In this document: positions 10,642-19,566 of the stretch, one piece after another | Layout: every line of letters begins with the position of its first letter | Numbering within the stretch: position 1 is the first letter of the stretch | DNA from: Streptomyces sp. V3I8 | Lineage (GTDB): Bacteria; Actinomycetota; Actinomycetes; Streptomycetales; Streptomycetaceae | Assembly: GCF_030817535.1 (NCBI RefSeq) | Contig: NZ_JAUSZL010000002.1 | Location: 7,130,001-7,194,000, forward strand | Direction: 5' to 3' | DNA length: 64,000 bases | Notes under the pieces: model-generated | Databases searched by the model: none | Seen by the model: the letters and a program-made list of their open reading frames with translations, nothing else | What the model was told of the DNA's origin: nothing | Position numbers and translations under genes: made by a program

Positions 10642-11505
10642 TCACTGGTTCAGCGTGCAGGGCGCGAGTTCTTCGAGGCCTTCGGGCTTGTCGGCGGTGC
10701 GGCCGATGGCGGTCTCGATGCGGTTGAGTACGGCGATGCGCTTGTCCTCGAGGGGGCCGAGGATGGCGTTCTGTACGAAGTTGGGTCCGCCCTGGCCGAC
10801 GGTGTCGACGAGTCGTTTGTCGGCCTCGGCGATCTGGGTGTCCAGCAGGGCGAGGTTCCTGGTGACCTCGGCCTGCGCGGAGGCGGGGATCGCCGGCAGG
10901 CTCGACTCGACCTCGGGGCAGCTGACGGTGCCGACGGCGCCCGCGTCGCCGCCCGCGTCCTCGGCTCCGCCGGCGTCTTCTCCGTCACCGGCGTCGCCCG
11001 CGCCGGCCTCTTCCGTGGCGCCCTCGGCCGGTTCCGCCCCGGCCTCCTCGCCCGCCCCGGCCGCGCCGTCGGCGTTCAGCGTGCAGGGCGCGAGTTCTTC
11101 GAGGCCTTCGGGCTTGTCGGCGGTGCGGCCGATGGCGGTCTCGATGCGGTTGAGTACGGCGATGCGCTTGTCTTCGAGGGGGCCGAGGATGGCGTTCTGT
11201 ACGAAGTTGGGTCCGCCCTGGCCGACGGTGTCGACGAGTCGTTTGTCGGCCTCGGCGATCTGGGTGTCCAGCAGGGCGAGGTTCCTGGTGACCTCGGCCT
11301 GCGCGGAGGCGGGGACCGCCGGCAGGCTGCCCTGTACCGCGGGGCAGTTGATCGTGCCCGGTGAGGCCGTCGTCCCGTCGTTGTCGTCGGACGTCTCCCC
11401 GGCGAGGGCGGAACCTGCGATCACCGCTCCGGACAGCGCCACCGCGGCGACACCGCCGATGATCGCCACGCGGCGCTTGTTGTACTTCGGAAGAGCCCTG
11501 GACAT
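10642..11505 (-). CDS. Secreted protein with two nearly identical helical domains
   Basis: 287 residues; function not recognised. A basic N-terminus and hydrophobic stretch (RRVAIIGGVAAVALSGAVIAGSALA) form a signal peptide. Two ~85-residue domains follow (about residues 52-145 and 195-286), each with one N-terminal and one C-terminal cysteine (CPxVxxSLPA ... LAPCTLN) and predicted helical segments (LALLDTQIAEADKRL; NAILGPLEDKRIAVLNRIETAI). They are joined by a low-complexity Ala/Gly/Glu/Asp linker. The paired cysteines could close each domain with a disulfide. The domain repeats are 252/254 identical at DNA level, a very recent duplication. Confidence 0.8.
   Translation of the reverse strand: MSRALPKYNKRRVAIIGGVAAVALSGAVIAGSALAGETSDDNDGTTASPGTINCPAVQGSLPAVPASAQAEVTRNLALLDTQIAEADKRLVDTVGQGGPNFVQNAILGPLEDKRIAVLNRIETAIGRTADKPEGLEELAPCTLNADGAAGAGEEAGAEPAEGATEEAGAGDAGDGEDAGGAEDAGGDAGAVGTVSCPEVESSLPAIPASAQAEVTRNLALLDTQIAEADKRLVDTVGQGGPNFVQNAILGPLEDKRIAVLNRIETAIGRTADKPEGLEELAPCTLNQ
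10649..11328. repeat. Direct repeat of 254 bp inside one gene (two copies, 426 bp apart)
   Basis: 10649-10902 and 11075-11328 match at 252 of 254 positions by my reading. One difference (near 10757) is a silent Glu codon change; the other (10890) changes Ile to Val. The 426-bp offset is 142 codons, so the reading frame is kept. Confidence 0.92.
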
Positions 11506-11629
11506 GGGGATGCCTCACTTGGGTCAGGGGTGGGTGTACAGACGCGGCGCCGGCGTTCGCGGTGGAATACGGGTAAGCGGTTTCTCGTGTTCAACGGGGG
11601 GCGGGATTTCCTCGCCGGGGTCTGCTGGA

Positions 11630-11666
11630 TTGACGAATCATGCGAAGGTTTGCATAATCATGCATA
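11630..11666 (+). promoter_or_regulatory. argH promoter overlapping an ARG box
   Basis: TTGACG (11630-11635), 17 bp, then CATAAT (11653-11658) make a good sigma-70-type promoter. The -10 lies within the inverted repeat TGCAT-AATC-ATGCA (11651-11664), a clear ARG half-site pair, and AATCATGCG just upstream resembles a second box. ArgR binding would block polymerase. Transcription would start near 11665, leaving a leader of about 125 nt before argH. Confidence 0.75.
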
Positions 11667-11740
11667 GCAGTGAGTGTGCTGCGCCGAGGTCCGGCAGACG
11701 GCCCCGCGCGGGCCGTCGTGGGCTGACCGCGCAGTTCCCC

Positions 11741-11758
11741 GCGCCCCTGTCGGGGCGC
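11741..11758 (+). other. Hairpin in the argH 5' leader (partial copy of the dispersed repeat)
   Basis: GCGCCCC / GGGGCGC stem with a TGTC loop, immediately preceded by the CGCGCAGTTCCCC arm of the repeat family seen at 5812 and 13289. It sits about 33 nt before the argH start in the predicted leader. It could be only a repeat relic, or could act as an attenuator. Confidence 0.5.
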
Positions 11759-11778
11759 CCTCTTTCCACCAGTTCTGA

Positions 11779-13224
<1,446 letters not shown>

Positions 13225-13288
13225 GGCCGCGCCGCCGGGGGGACGGGGCCGCGGCCGATCGCAGGCGGCGGCTCCCGCCACGGCTGAC

Positions 13289-13366
13289 CGCGCAGTTCCC
13301 CGCGCCCCCTCAGGGGCGAAAGACCGGGGCGCAGCCCCGTCTTTCAGGGGCGCGGGGAACTGCGCG
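13289..13366. repeat. 78-bp inverted repeat, likely terminator/REP-like unit (copy 2)
   Basis: Same structure as the unit at 5812-5890: outer arms 13289-13310 and 13346-13366, and the same inner GAAAGACC...GTCTTTC core. It lies 65 bp after argH, before the next rightward gene, consistent with transcription termination. Confidence 0.8.
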
Positions 13367-13516
13367 ACAAGCCACGACGCACCCGCACCCGCACCCGCCG
13401 ACGCACCGTACGACCCGAGCCGGCCGAACCGGCCGAACCGGCCGGCCCCCGCCGCACCGCAGGCCGTCGGGATACGTTGGGCGGAGCCACACCGCAGCCG
13501 ACCGACGGAGCCCACG

Positions 13517-14488
13517 ATGCCCTTCGCCCGACTGGCGACAGCGACGACCCCCACCTGCCACCTGGGCCTCGGCCTCGCCGCGGTCGGCCGCCCCGGCTAC
13601 CTCAACCTCGGCCGGGACCGCGACCTCGGAGAGGACCGCAGCGTCGAAGCGCTGCGCACCCGCACCCACGAACTCCTCGACGCCGCCTACGCCCAGGGCG
13701 TGCGCTACTTCGACGCCGCCCGCTCGTACGGCCGTTCGGAGGAGTTCCTGGCCGACTGGCTGAAGGCCCGCCCCGGCGTCGACGACATCGTCGTCGGCAG
13801 CAAGTGGGGCTACACCTACACCGCCGACTGGCGCACCGACGCCGAGACCCACGAGGTCAAGGACCACAGCCTCGCCACGTACGAGAGGCAGCGCGCCGAG
13901 AGCGCCGCACTGCTCGGCGACCGGCTCGACCTCTACCAGATCCACTCGGTGACCCCCGAGAGCCCGGCTCTCACCGACAAGGAACTGCACGCCGAACTGG
14001 CCGAGGCGGCCGCGCGGGGCCTGACCGTCGGCTTCTCCACCAGCGGCCCCGCCCAGGCCGACGCGATCCGTGCCGCGCTCGCCGTGACGGTGGGCGGCGA
14101 ACCCCTCTTCCGGACCGTCCAGGCCACGTACAACGTCCTGGAAACCTCCGCGGGGCCCGCGCTCGCCGAGGCGCACGACGCCGGACTCACCGTGATCGTC
14201 AAGGAGGGCATGGCGAACGGCCGGCTCGCCGGTGCGCACGCCCCGGCCCCCGTACGCGCCCTCGCCGAGGAGGCGGGCCTCGGCGCCGACGCGGTCGCCC
14301 TAGCCTTCGTCCTGCGTCGGCCCTGGGCGGGCGTCGTCCTGTCCGGCGCCGCCACCGCCGCCCAGCTCGCGTCCAACCTGCACGCGGCGGTGGTCGACCT
14401 CGACGACGCCCGGACGGCCGCACTCGACGCACTGGCCGAGGAGCCGGGAGCGTACTGGGCACGACGCGGGCAGCTGCCCTGGCACTAG
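13517..14488 (+). CDS. Aldo/keto reductase
   Basis: 323-residue TIM-barrel oxidoreductase. The family catalytic Asp and Tyr are in VRYFDAARSYGRSEEFLADWL (about residues 63-85); Lys is in GSKWGY (about 95-100) and His in LYQIHS (about 140). The C-terminal cofactor region (VVLSGAATAAQLASNL) is present. It should reduce aldehydes or ketones with NADPH; the substrate is unknown. The N-terminus is slightly extended relative to the minimal fold. It stands alone, after the argH terminator repeat. Confidence 0.9.
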   Translation: MPFARLATATTPTCHLGLGLAAVGRPGYLNLGRDRDLGEDRSVEALRTRTHELLDAAYAQGVRYFDAARSYGRSEEFLADWLKARPGVDDIVVGSKWGYTYTADWRTDAETHEVKDHSLATYERQRAESAALLGDRLDLYQIHSVTPESPALTDKELHAELAEAAARGLTVGFSTSGPAQADAIRAALAVTVGGEPLFRTVQATYNVLETSAGPALAEAHDAGLTVIVKEGMANGRLAGAHAPAPVRALAEEAGLGADAVALAFVLRRPWAGVVLSGAATAAQLASNLHAAVVDLDDARTAALDALAEEPGAYWARRGQLPWH

Positions 14489-14519
14489 CCATGAGTCACT
14501 GACCGCAAGCTCCGCCCCC

Positions 14520-14547
14520 GACTCCCGACTCCCGACTCCCGACTCCC
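14520..14547. repeat. Four tandem copies of a 7-bp unit GACTCCC
   Basis: Perfect heptamer repeats in the 137-bp gap between the reductase and the TetR gene. The gap is non-coding as far as I can tell. Such short repeats are prone to slippage. Confidence 0.85.
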
Positions 14548-14606
14548 GGCCCCGACGTCGCGAAGGCTGCATCGACCCGCCGCCGGTGAGCTTCACATGC
14601 CCCCAG

Positions 14607-14624
14607 TGAGACATTACTGTCTCA
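14607..14624 (+). promoter_or_regulatory. TetR-type operator just before the regulator start
   Basis: Perfect inverted repeat TGAGACA-TTAC-TGTCTCA. It ends one base before the ATG at 14626, so the bound regulator would sit on the transcription start of its own gene and of the coupled MFS transporter gene. The position suggests autorepression and a leaderless or very short-leader mRNA. Confidence 0.8.
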
Positions 14625-14625
14625 T

Positions 14626-15195
14626 ATGGCTTACCCTCGTCTCATGGCTGTCGATCGTGAACACGTACTGCGCAGTGCGGCCGCCCTGCTGACGCGCCGG
14701 TCCACCGCGACCATGGACGAGGTCGCCAAGGCGGCCGGGATCAGCCGGGCGACGCTGCACCGTCAGTTCGCCGGCCGTGACGTCCTCGTGCGGGCGCTCG
14801 AAGAGCTCGGCATCCAGGAGTGCGAGGCCGCGCTGGACGCGGCCCGGCTGGACGACGGCACCGCCCGCGAGGCCGTACGCCGTCTCGTGCGCGAGTTCGA
14901 GGCCGCCGCCGGACTGCTCGCCTTCCTCTACACCGAGAACCAGCTCTTCGAGGACGGGGAGCCGAACGCGGGCTGGGCCCGGATCGACGCCCGCGTCGCC
15001 GCGCTGTTCCGGCGCGGCCAGCAGGGCGGCGAGTTCCGTATCGACCTGACCCCGGCCTGGCTCACCGAGGCCCTCTACGGACTCTTCGCCTCGGGGGCGT
15101 GGGCCGTGAGCGAGGGCCGGGTGGCGGCCAAGGACTTCCAGTACATGATCGTCGAGCTGCTGCTCGGCGGCGCACTACGGAGAGAGGAATCATGA
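14626..15195 (+). CDS. TetR/AcrR family transcriptional regulator
   Basis: 189 residues. The N-terminal helix-turn-helix is clear: ATMDEVAKAAGISRATLHRQFAGRDVLVRALEEL (about residues 28-62). The C-terminal ligand domain is not assignable. It overlaps the downstream MFS transporter by four bases (ATGA), the classic regulator-pump pair; a drug-like ligand exported by the pump would relieve repression at the palindrome upstream. An in-frame ATG at 14644 (MAVDREHVL) is an alternative start, but neither has a visible ribosome site. Confidence 0.9.
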   Translation: MAYPRLMAVDREHVLRSAAALLTRRSTATMDEVAKAAGISRATLHRQFAGRDVLVRALEELGIQECEAALDAARLDDGTAREAVRRLVREFEAAAGLLAFLYTENQLFEDGEPNAGWARIDARVAALFRRGQQGGEFRIDLTPAWLTEALYGLFASGAWAVSEGRVAAKDFQYMIVELLLGGALRREES

Positions 15196-16727
15196 CCAGC
15201 ACGGTGCGGCCGGCGTTCGAGGCGGAACCGGGGCGAAAGACGGAGGCGGAGAGGCGGCCGGGCCGCTGGCTCGCGCTGTCCGTCCTCGTGCTGGCCGTGC
15301 TCCTGGTGGCCGTCGACGCGACCGTCCTCGGTCTGGCGACCCCGTACATCAGCGAGGACCTGAAGCCCTCCGGTACGCAGCTGCTGTGGATCGGGGACGT
15401 CTACTCGTTCGTCATCGCCGGCCTGCTCGTCTCCATGGGCAGCCTCGGCGACCGGGTGGGCCGTAAGAAGCTGCTGCTCATCGGCTCGGTGGCGTTCGGA
15501 CTGATATCCGTGCTCAACGCCTACGCGACCACGCCCGAGCTGATGATCGTGGCGCGGGCACTGCTCGGTGTCGCCGGTGCCACGCTGATGCCCGCCACCC
15601 TGGCGCTGATCCGCAACCTCTTCCACGACCCGCGCGAACGCAGCCTCGCCATCGGTATCTGGGGCGCCACCGCCTCGGCCGGCACCGCGGTCGGTCCCGT
15701 GGTCGGCGGCTTCCTGCTCGAACACTTCTGGTGGGGCTCGGTCTTCCTGATCAACCTGCCCGTGATGGCGGTCCTCGTCGTGGTCGGCGTGAAACTGCTG
15801 CCCGAGTCCCGCAACCCCGAGCCCGGCCCCTGGGACCTCGTCAGCGTGACGCTCTCCCTGGTCGGCATGGTCGGCATCGTGTACGGCGTCAAGGAGACCG
15901 CCTCGCACGGGCCCGGCGTGACGGCGGGCGCGGTGGCCCTGCTCGGCGCGGCCGCGCTGTACGGATTCGTGCGCCGCCAGCTCACGCTGCCCGTGCCGCT
16001 GCTGAACATGCGGCTGTTCCGCGACCGCGGCTTCTCCGGCGCGGTGCTGGCCGACCTGCTGACCATCCTCGGTCTGGCGGGCGTGGTCTTCTTCCTCTCC
16101 CAGTACCTGCAGCTCGTGCAGGGGCGCGGACCGTTGGAGGCCGGGCTCGCCGAACTGCCCGCGGCGGTGGGCGCGGTGGCGGCCGGCCTGGTCGCCGGAA
16201 CGGTCGCCCGCCGGTACTCGGTGCGTGCCGTCGTGTCGGGCGGTCTGGCCGCGATCGGGCTCGCCCTGGGCGCGCTGACCGTGCTGGACCGCTCCACCGG
16301 CTACCCGCTGCTCGGCGCGGCCCTGCTGGTCGTGGGCGTCGGCGCGGGCCTCTCCTTCACCGTGACCGCCGACGTGATCCTCTCCAGCGTGCCCAAGGAG
16401 CAGGCGGGCGCCGCGTCCGCGGTCTCCGAGACGGCGTACGAGCTGGGGGCCGCCCTCGGCATCGCGCTGCTGGGCTCGGTCGTCACGGGCGTCTACGCGG
16501 GCTTCACGGCACCCGCGGGCACCCCGTCCGACATCGCCGACGCGGCCCACGAGTCCCTCGGCGGAGCGGTGGAGGCGTCCTCGGCGCTGTCCGCCCCCGA
16601 GCCCCTCCTGGACGCGGCCCGCACCGCCTTCGTCGACGGCGTCGCCCTGGCGGCGGGCCTGGGCGCGGTGGTCCTGCTGGCCGCGTCGGCGGCGGCGTGG
16701 GTGCTCCTGAGGGGCCGGAAGCTGTAG
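15192..16727 (+). CDS. MFS transporter, DHA2-type (14 helices), multidrug efflux-like
   Basis: 511-residue inner-membrane proton antiporter. It has MFS motif A (GSLGDRVGRKKLLL, about residues 85-98), antiporter motif C (SAGTAVGPVVGGFLLEHFWWGSVFLINLP, about 165-195), and a length and helix count typical of the QacA/EmrB-like DHA2 family. Helix 1 carries the Asp of VAVDATVLGLATPYI. The start overlaps the TetR stop, so expression is coupled to the regulator. The substrate is unknown; it could be a toxic metabolite or antibiotic. Confidence 0.9.
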   Translation: MTSTVRPAFEAEPGRKTEAERRPGRWLALSVLVLAVLLVAVDATVLGLATPYISEDLKPSGTQLLWIGDVYSFVIAGLLVSMGSLGDRVGRKKLLLIGSVAFGLISVLNAYATTPELMIVARALLGVAGATLMPATLALIRNLFHDPRERSLAIGIWGATASAGTAVGPVVGGFLLEHFWWGSVFLINLPVMAVLVVVGVKLLPESRNPEPGPWDLVSVTLSLVGMVGIVYGVKETASHGPGVTAGAVALLGAAALYGFVRRQLTLPVPLLNMRLFRDRGFSGAVLADLLTILGLAGVVFFLSQYLQLVQGRGPLEAGLAELPAAVGAVAAGLVAGTVARRYSVRAVVSGGLAAIGLALGALTVLDRSTGYPLLGAALLVVGVGAGLSFTVTADVILSSVPKEQAGAASAVSETAYELGAALGIALLGSVVTGVYAGFTAPAGTPSDIADAAHESLGGAVEASSALSAPEPLLDAARTAFVDGVALAAGLGAVVLLAASAAAWVLLRGRKL

Positions 16728-16751
16728 TCCCCGGAACTCACGGCGGAAGGT

Positions 16752-16778
16752 GCCGGGCCGGGTGGCTCCCGGCCCGGC
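16752..16778 (+). terminator. Hairpin after the TetR-MFS operon
   Basis: 11-bp perfect stem GCCGGGCCGGG / CCCGGCCCGGC with a five-base loop, 25 bp after the transporter stop. Confidence 0.65.
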
Positions 16779-16909
16779 CGGGCCCTTCCGGGCCGGTCCG
16801 TCCCGCTCCGCGGCGTGGGGTATTCCCGATCTTCCTGGGTACCCGCCTCCGCGGCGTATCGGTCCCGGCTCGCCAGGGGCAGTCGTCCCTTGATGCAGTG
16901 GGAGTGGGA

Positions 16910-18412
16910 ATGAGGTTTCGCGAGTCGGTCCAGGGCAGGGCTTCCCGGATCTCCGCCGAGATACTGGGCGGGCGCTACCGGCTGGACGGTCTCCTCGGCT
17001 CGGGCGGTGCCGCGGACGTCCACCGGGGTTTCGACCTGCGGTTGAAACGGCCGGTGGCGGTCAAGGTCTTCCGGGCCGGCACCGGCTTCGACAGCGAGGA
17101 GACCCTGCACGGCGAAGCCATGATGCTGGCCCGGCTGGACCACCCCGGCCTCGTCACCGCCTACGACGCCGGCCAGCACGACGGGCGTGCCTTCCTGGTC
17201 ATGCAGCTCGTCGAGGGAACCACACTGAGGAACCTCGTCGCCGAGGGTCCGCTGTCGCCCGGAGCGACCGCCGCGGTCGGTGCCGATCTCTCCCGGGCGC
17301 TGGCTCACGCGCACGACGGGGGGATCGTCCACCGGGACGTCAAGCCGTCCAACATCCTCCTGGACGGTTCCCGCCGCCCCTACCTGACCGACTTCGGCAT
17401 CTCCCGGCTGCTCGACGCCACCACCCGCACCGTCACCGGCACGCTCGTCGGTACCGCCGCCTACCTCTCTCCCGAGCAGGTTCTCGGCCGGCCCGTGGGG
17501 CGGCCCGCCGACGTCTACGCCCTCGGCCTGGTGCTGCTGGAATGCCTCACCGGCAGACTCGAGTACGACGGCGGCCCCCTGGAGGCCGCGATCGCCCGGC
17601 TGCACCGCCGGCCCGTGATCCCGTCCTCCCTGCCGGAGCCCCTGTCCGTCCTGCTGAGGGACATGACGGCGCTGGACGAGCGGACCCGCCCGACGGCCCA
17701 CGAGTGCGCGCGGACACTGACGGCGCTGGCCGGTGCCGTCCGCTTCGAGACCGTCCCCCCGGAGCCCGCCACGAGCCTCGTCGCTCCTCAGGAACCGCAT
17801 GGACCGCGCGGCCCGCACGGACCGTCGCAGACGGCCGACCGCACGCATGTGAAGCCGTCGGTCCCCACGGACCGGACCGCCGGCCGCACCGTGCCCGCGC
17901 GGGGCCGCACCCTCGTGGCCGGCGCGACCGCGGCACTCGCCGTCGTCGTGGCGACCGCGTTCGCCGTCACCGACAACTCCGCACCACAGGGCGGTGACCG
18001 GAACGCGACGCGGACCACTCATTCCCCCTCGGCGAAGACGGACTCCGCCGATGGCGGCGGCGCGGGGGAGGAGGAGGCGGCGTCCTCCGCCGCGTCACCC
18101 GCGGACCACGGCGCCCCCGCCGGGACCCTCTCCGGCGACGCGGGACAGGGCGTGCGGCCCGGTCCCCGCAGCGCGAGCCCCCGGTCGGTCGGCGGGGCGA
18201 CGGCGACGGCGGAACCCGCACCGAGCGACACGGACGCGCTCACCGCGGCGACCCAGGAGGGCGCGGCCACCGCGTATCCGTCCGGGCCGCCGGGTCAGGT
18301 GAAGCAGGCGGAGAAGGCCGAGAAGAGAGCGGAGAAAGCCGCGGAAAAGGCGGAGAAGGCCGCGGAGAAGGCGCAGCGGGGGAGGCCCGGGAAGACCGTC
18401 ACGCAGGACTGA
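16910..18412 (+). CDS. Membrane-anchored serine/threonine protein kinase with repetitive C-terminus
   Basis: 500 residues. The kinase domain is about residues 24-285: LLGSGGAADVHRGFD glycine loop, VAVKVF lysine, IVHRDVKPSNILL catalytic loop, LTDFGISRL and a GTAAYLSPEQV activation segment. A single transmembrane helix (about 322-345, LVAGATAALAVVVATAFAV) puts the last ~150 residues outside. That tail is Ser/Thr/Ala-rich and ends with a lysine/alanine/glutamate heptad-like run (AEKAEKRAEKAAEKAEKAAEKA) that should form a charged helix, possibly binding cell wall or DNA-like polymers. No PASTA repeats. Start ATG 16910 follows GGAG. Confidence 0.87.
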   Translation: MRFRESVQGRASRISAEILGGRYRLDGLLGSGGAADVHRGFDLRLKRPVAVKVFRAGTGFDSEETLHGEAMMLARLDHPGLVTAYDAGQHDGRAFLVMQLVEGTTLRNLVAEGPLSPGATAAVGADLSRALAHAHDGGIVHRDVKPSNILLDGSRRPYLTDFGISRLLDATTRTVTGTLVGTAAYLSPEQVLGRPVGRPADVYALGLVLLECLTGRLEYDGGPLEAAIARLHRRPVIPSSLPEPLSVLLRDMTALDERTRPTAHECARTLTALAGAVRFETVPPEPATSLVAPQEPHGPRGPHGPSQTADRTHVKPSVPTDRTAGRTVPARGRTLVAGATAALAVVVATAFAVTDNSAPQGGDRNATRTTHSPSAKTDSADGGGAGEEEAASSAASPADHGAPAGTLSGDAGQGVRPGPRSASPRSVGGATATAEPAPSDTDALTAATQEGAATAYPSGPPGQVKQAEKAEKRAEKAAEKAEKAAEKAQRGRPGKTVTQD

Positions 18413-18439
18413 CCGGCCGCCGTCACGGCCGGCGAACCG

Positions 18440-18485
18440 GTGAACCCGCGAGCCCCGGGGACGTCCCCGGGGCTCGCGGGTTCAC
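18440..18485. terminator. Strong bidirectional terminator between kinase and PlsC genes
   Basis: Perfect 21-bp stem (18440-18460 with 18465-18485) and the four-base loop ACGT, located between the stop codons of two convergent genes (18412 and 18490). Confidence 0.9.
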
Positions 18486-18489
18486 GGAG

Positions 18490-19161
18490 TTACGCGGCCT
18501 TGGCCTTCGTGGCGTACATGTCCACGTACTCCTGCCCGGACAGCCGCATGACCTCGGCCATCACCGAGTCCGTCACGGCCCGCAGCACGTACCGGTCGCG
18601 GTCCATGCCCTCGTACCGGGAGAACTCCATGGCCTCGCCGAAGCGGACGGTGACCCGCCCGGGGCGGGGGAACCCGGAGCCGCCGGGCTGGATCTTGTCC
18701 GTGCCGATGATGGCGAACGGGACCACGGGCGCGCCGGTCATCATCGCCAGCCGGGCGATACCGGTGCGGCCGCGGTAGAGCCGGCCGTCGGGGGAGCGGG
18801 TGCCCTCGGGGTAGATGCTGAAGACCTTGCCCTCCTCCAGCACCCGACGGCCCGTCATCAGGGCCGCGACACCGCCGCGGCCGCCGTCCCGGTCGACCGG
18901 GATCATGCCGCAGCCGGTGAAGAACCAGGCCATCAGCCGTCCCTTGAGACCCTTGCCGGTGACGTACTCGTCCTTGCCGATGAAGAAGACCTGCCGGTCG
19001 CAGAAGAGCGGCATGATCATCGAGTCGATGAACGTGAGATGGTTGCCGGCCAGGATGACCGGGCCCGTGCCCGGGATGCGCTCCGCACCCTCCACCCGTG
19101 GGCGGAACATCAGGCGCATGATCGGTCCGAGCACTGCCTTGATGAGCGCGAAGCGGGACAA
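18490..19161 (-). CDS. Lysophospholipid acyltransferase (PlsC-type 1-acylglycerol-3-phosphate acyltransferase)
   Basis: 223 residues, membrane-associated. It has the acyltransferase box NHLTFID (NHx4D), the GMIPVDRDGGRGG segment and the substrate motif SIYPEGTRSPDGRLYRGRTG. It would add a second acyl chain to lysophosphatidic acid, or acylate another lipid; Streptomyces has several paralogues. I chose TTG 19161 (LSRFALIKAVLGPIMRLMF) because a GGAGGG lies just upstream and this matches the family N-terminus; the frame stays open to 19497 but that extension is Arg/Pro-rich and unlikely. Confidence 0.85.
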   Translation of the reverse strand: MSRFALIKAVLGPIMRLMFRPRVEGAERIPGTGPVILAGNHLTFIDSMIMPLFCDRQVFFIGKDEYVTGKGLKGRLMAWFFTGCGMIPVDRDGGRGGVAALMTGRRVLEEGKVFSIYPEGTRSPDGRLYRGRTGIARLAMMTGAPVVPFAIIGTDKIQPGGSGFPRPGRVTVRFGEAMEFSRYEGMDRDRYVLRAVTDSVMAEVMRLSGQEYVDMYATKAKAA

Positions 19162-19566
19162 CGGGCCCTCCGGTGTCAAGGGGTGGATGATAAGTCTCTG
19201 CAGGTGAGGACGATACTCGCGGGCGCGGGGGTCTCGCACATCGGGTTCACCGAGCGGATACCCAATGTTGACCCCCGTCCACCTGTGATGCCGTGGTGTC
19301 ACACGGGTGTCACGCACGGGGAGCGGTTGTGACGAAGGGCGCACGCGCAGGCCCGGCCGGGCCTGGTCCGACGCCGTCCGCGGCCCGGTGGGACGGGCCG
19401 CGCGGGTCCCGCGCCTCCGTGAGGCGGCTGCTTCGCCGACTCCCCGACCCCGCGCGACACCCACCCTCACCCACGTGTTCCGTCCAAGGTCTCCCACCCG
19501 TCACCCGCCCCCGCCTACGATCGGTCCCGCTTTGACAGGTGCAGGGCAGTATGCGGAGGAGCGTTC
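19162..19566. other. Intergenic region between divergent PlsC and GDPD genes
   Basis: About 400 bp without a credible gene. It contains the directly repeated GTGTCAC near 19292-19312. Close to the GDPD start there is a TACGAT -10-like hexamer (19516-19521) and a GGAGGAG ribosome site. The open frames here are short, Arg/Pro-rich shadows. Confidence 0.6.

Noticed and set aside
15075..16550. 491-codon minus-strand frame across the MFS gene
   Set aside because: Shadow frame (Gly/Arg/Asp/His-rich) opposite a clear 14-helix transporter.
19162..19497. N-terminal extension of the PlsC-like protein
   Set aside because: Arg/Pro-rich, not family-like, and a ribosome site plus family N-terminus fit TTG 19161.
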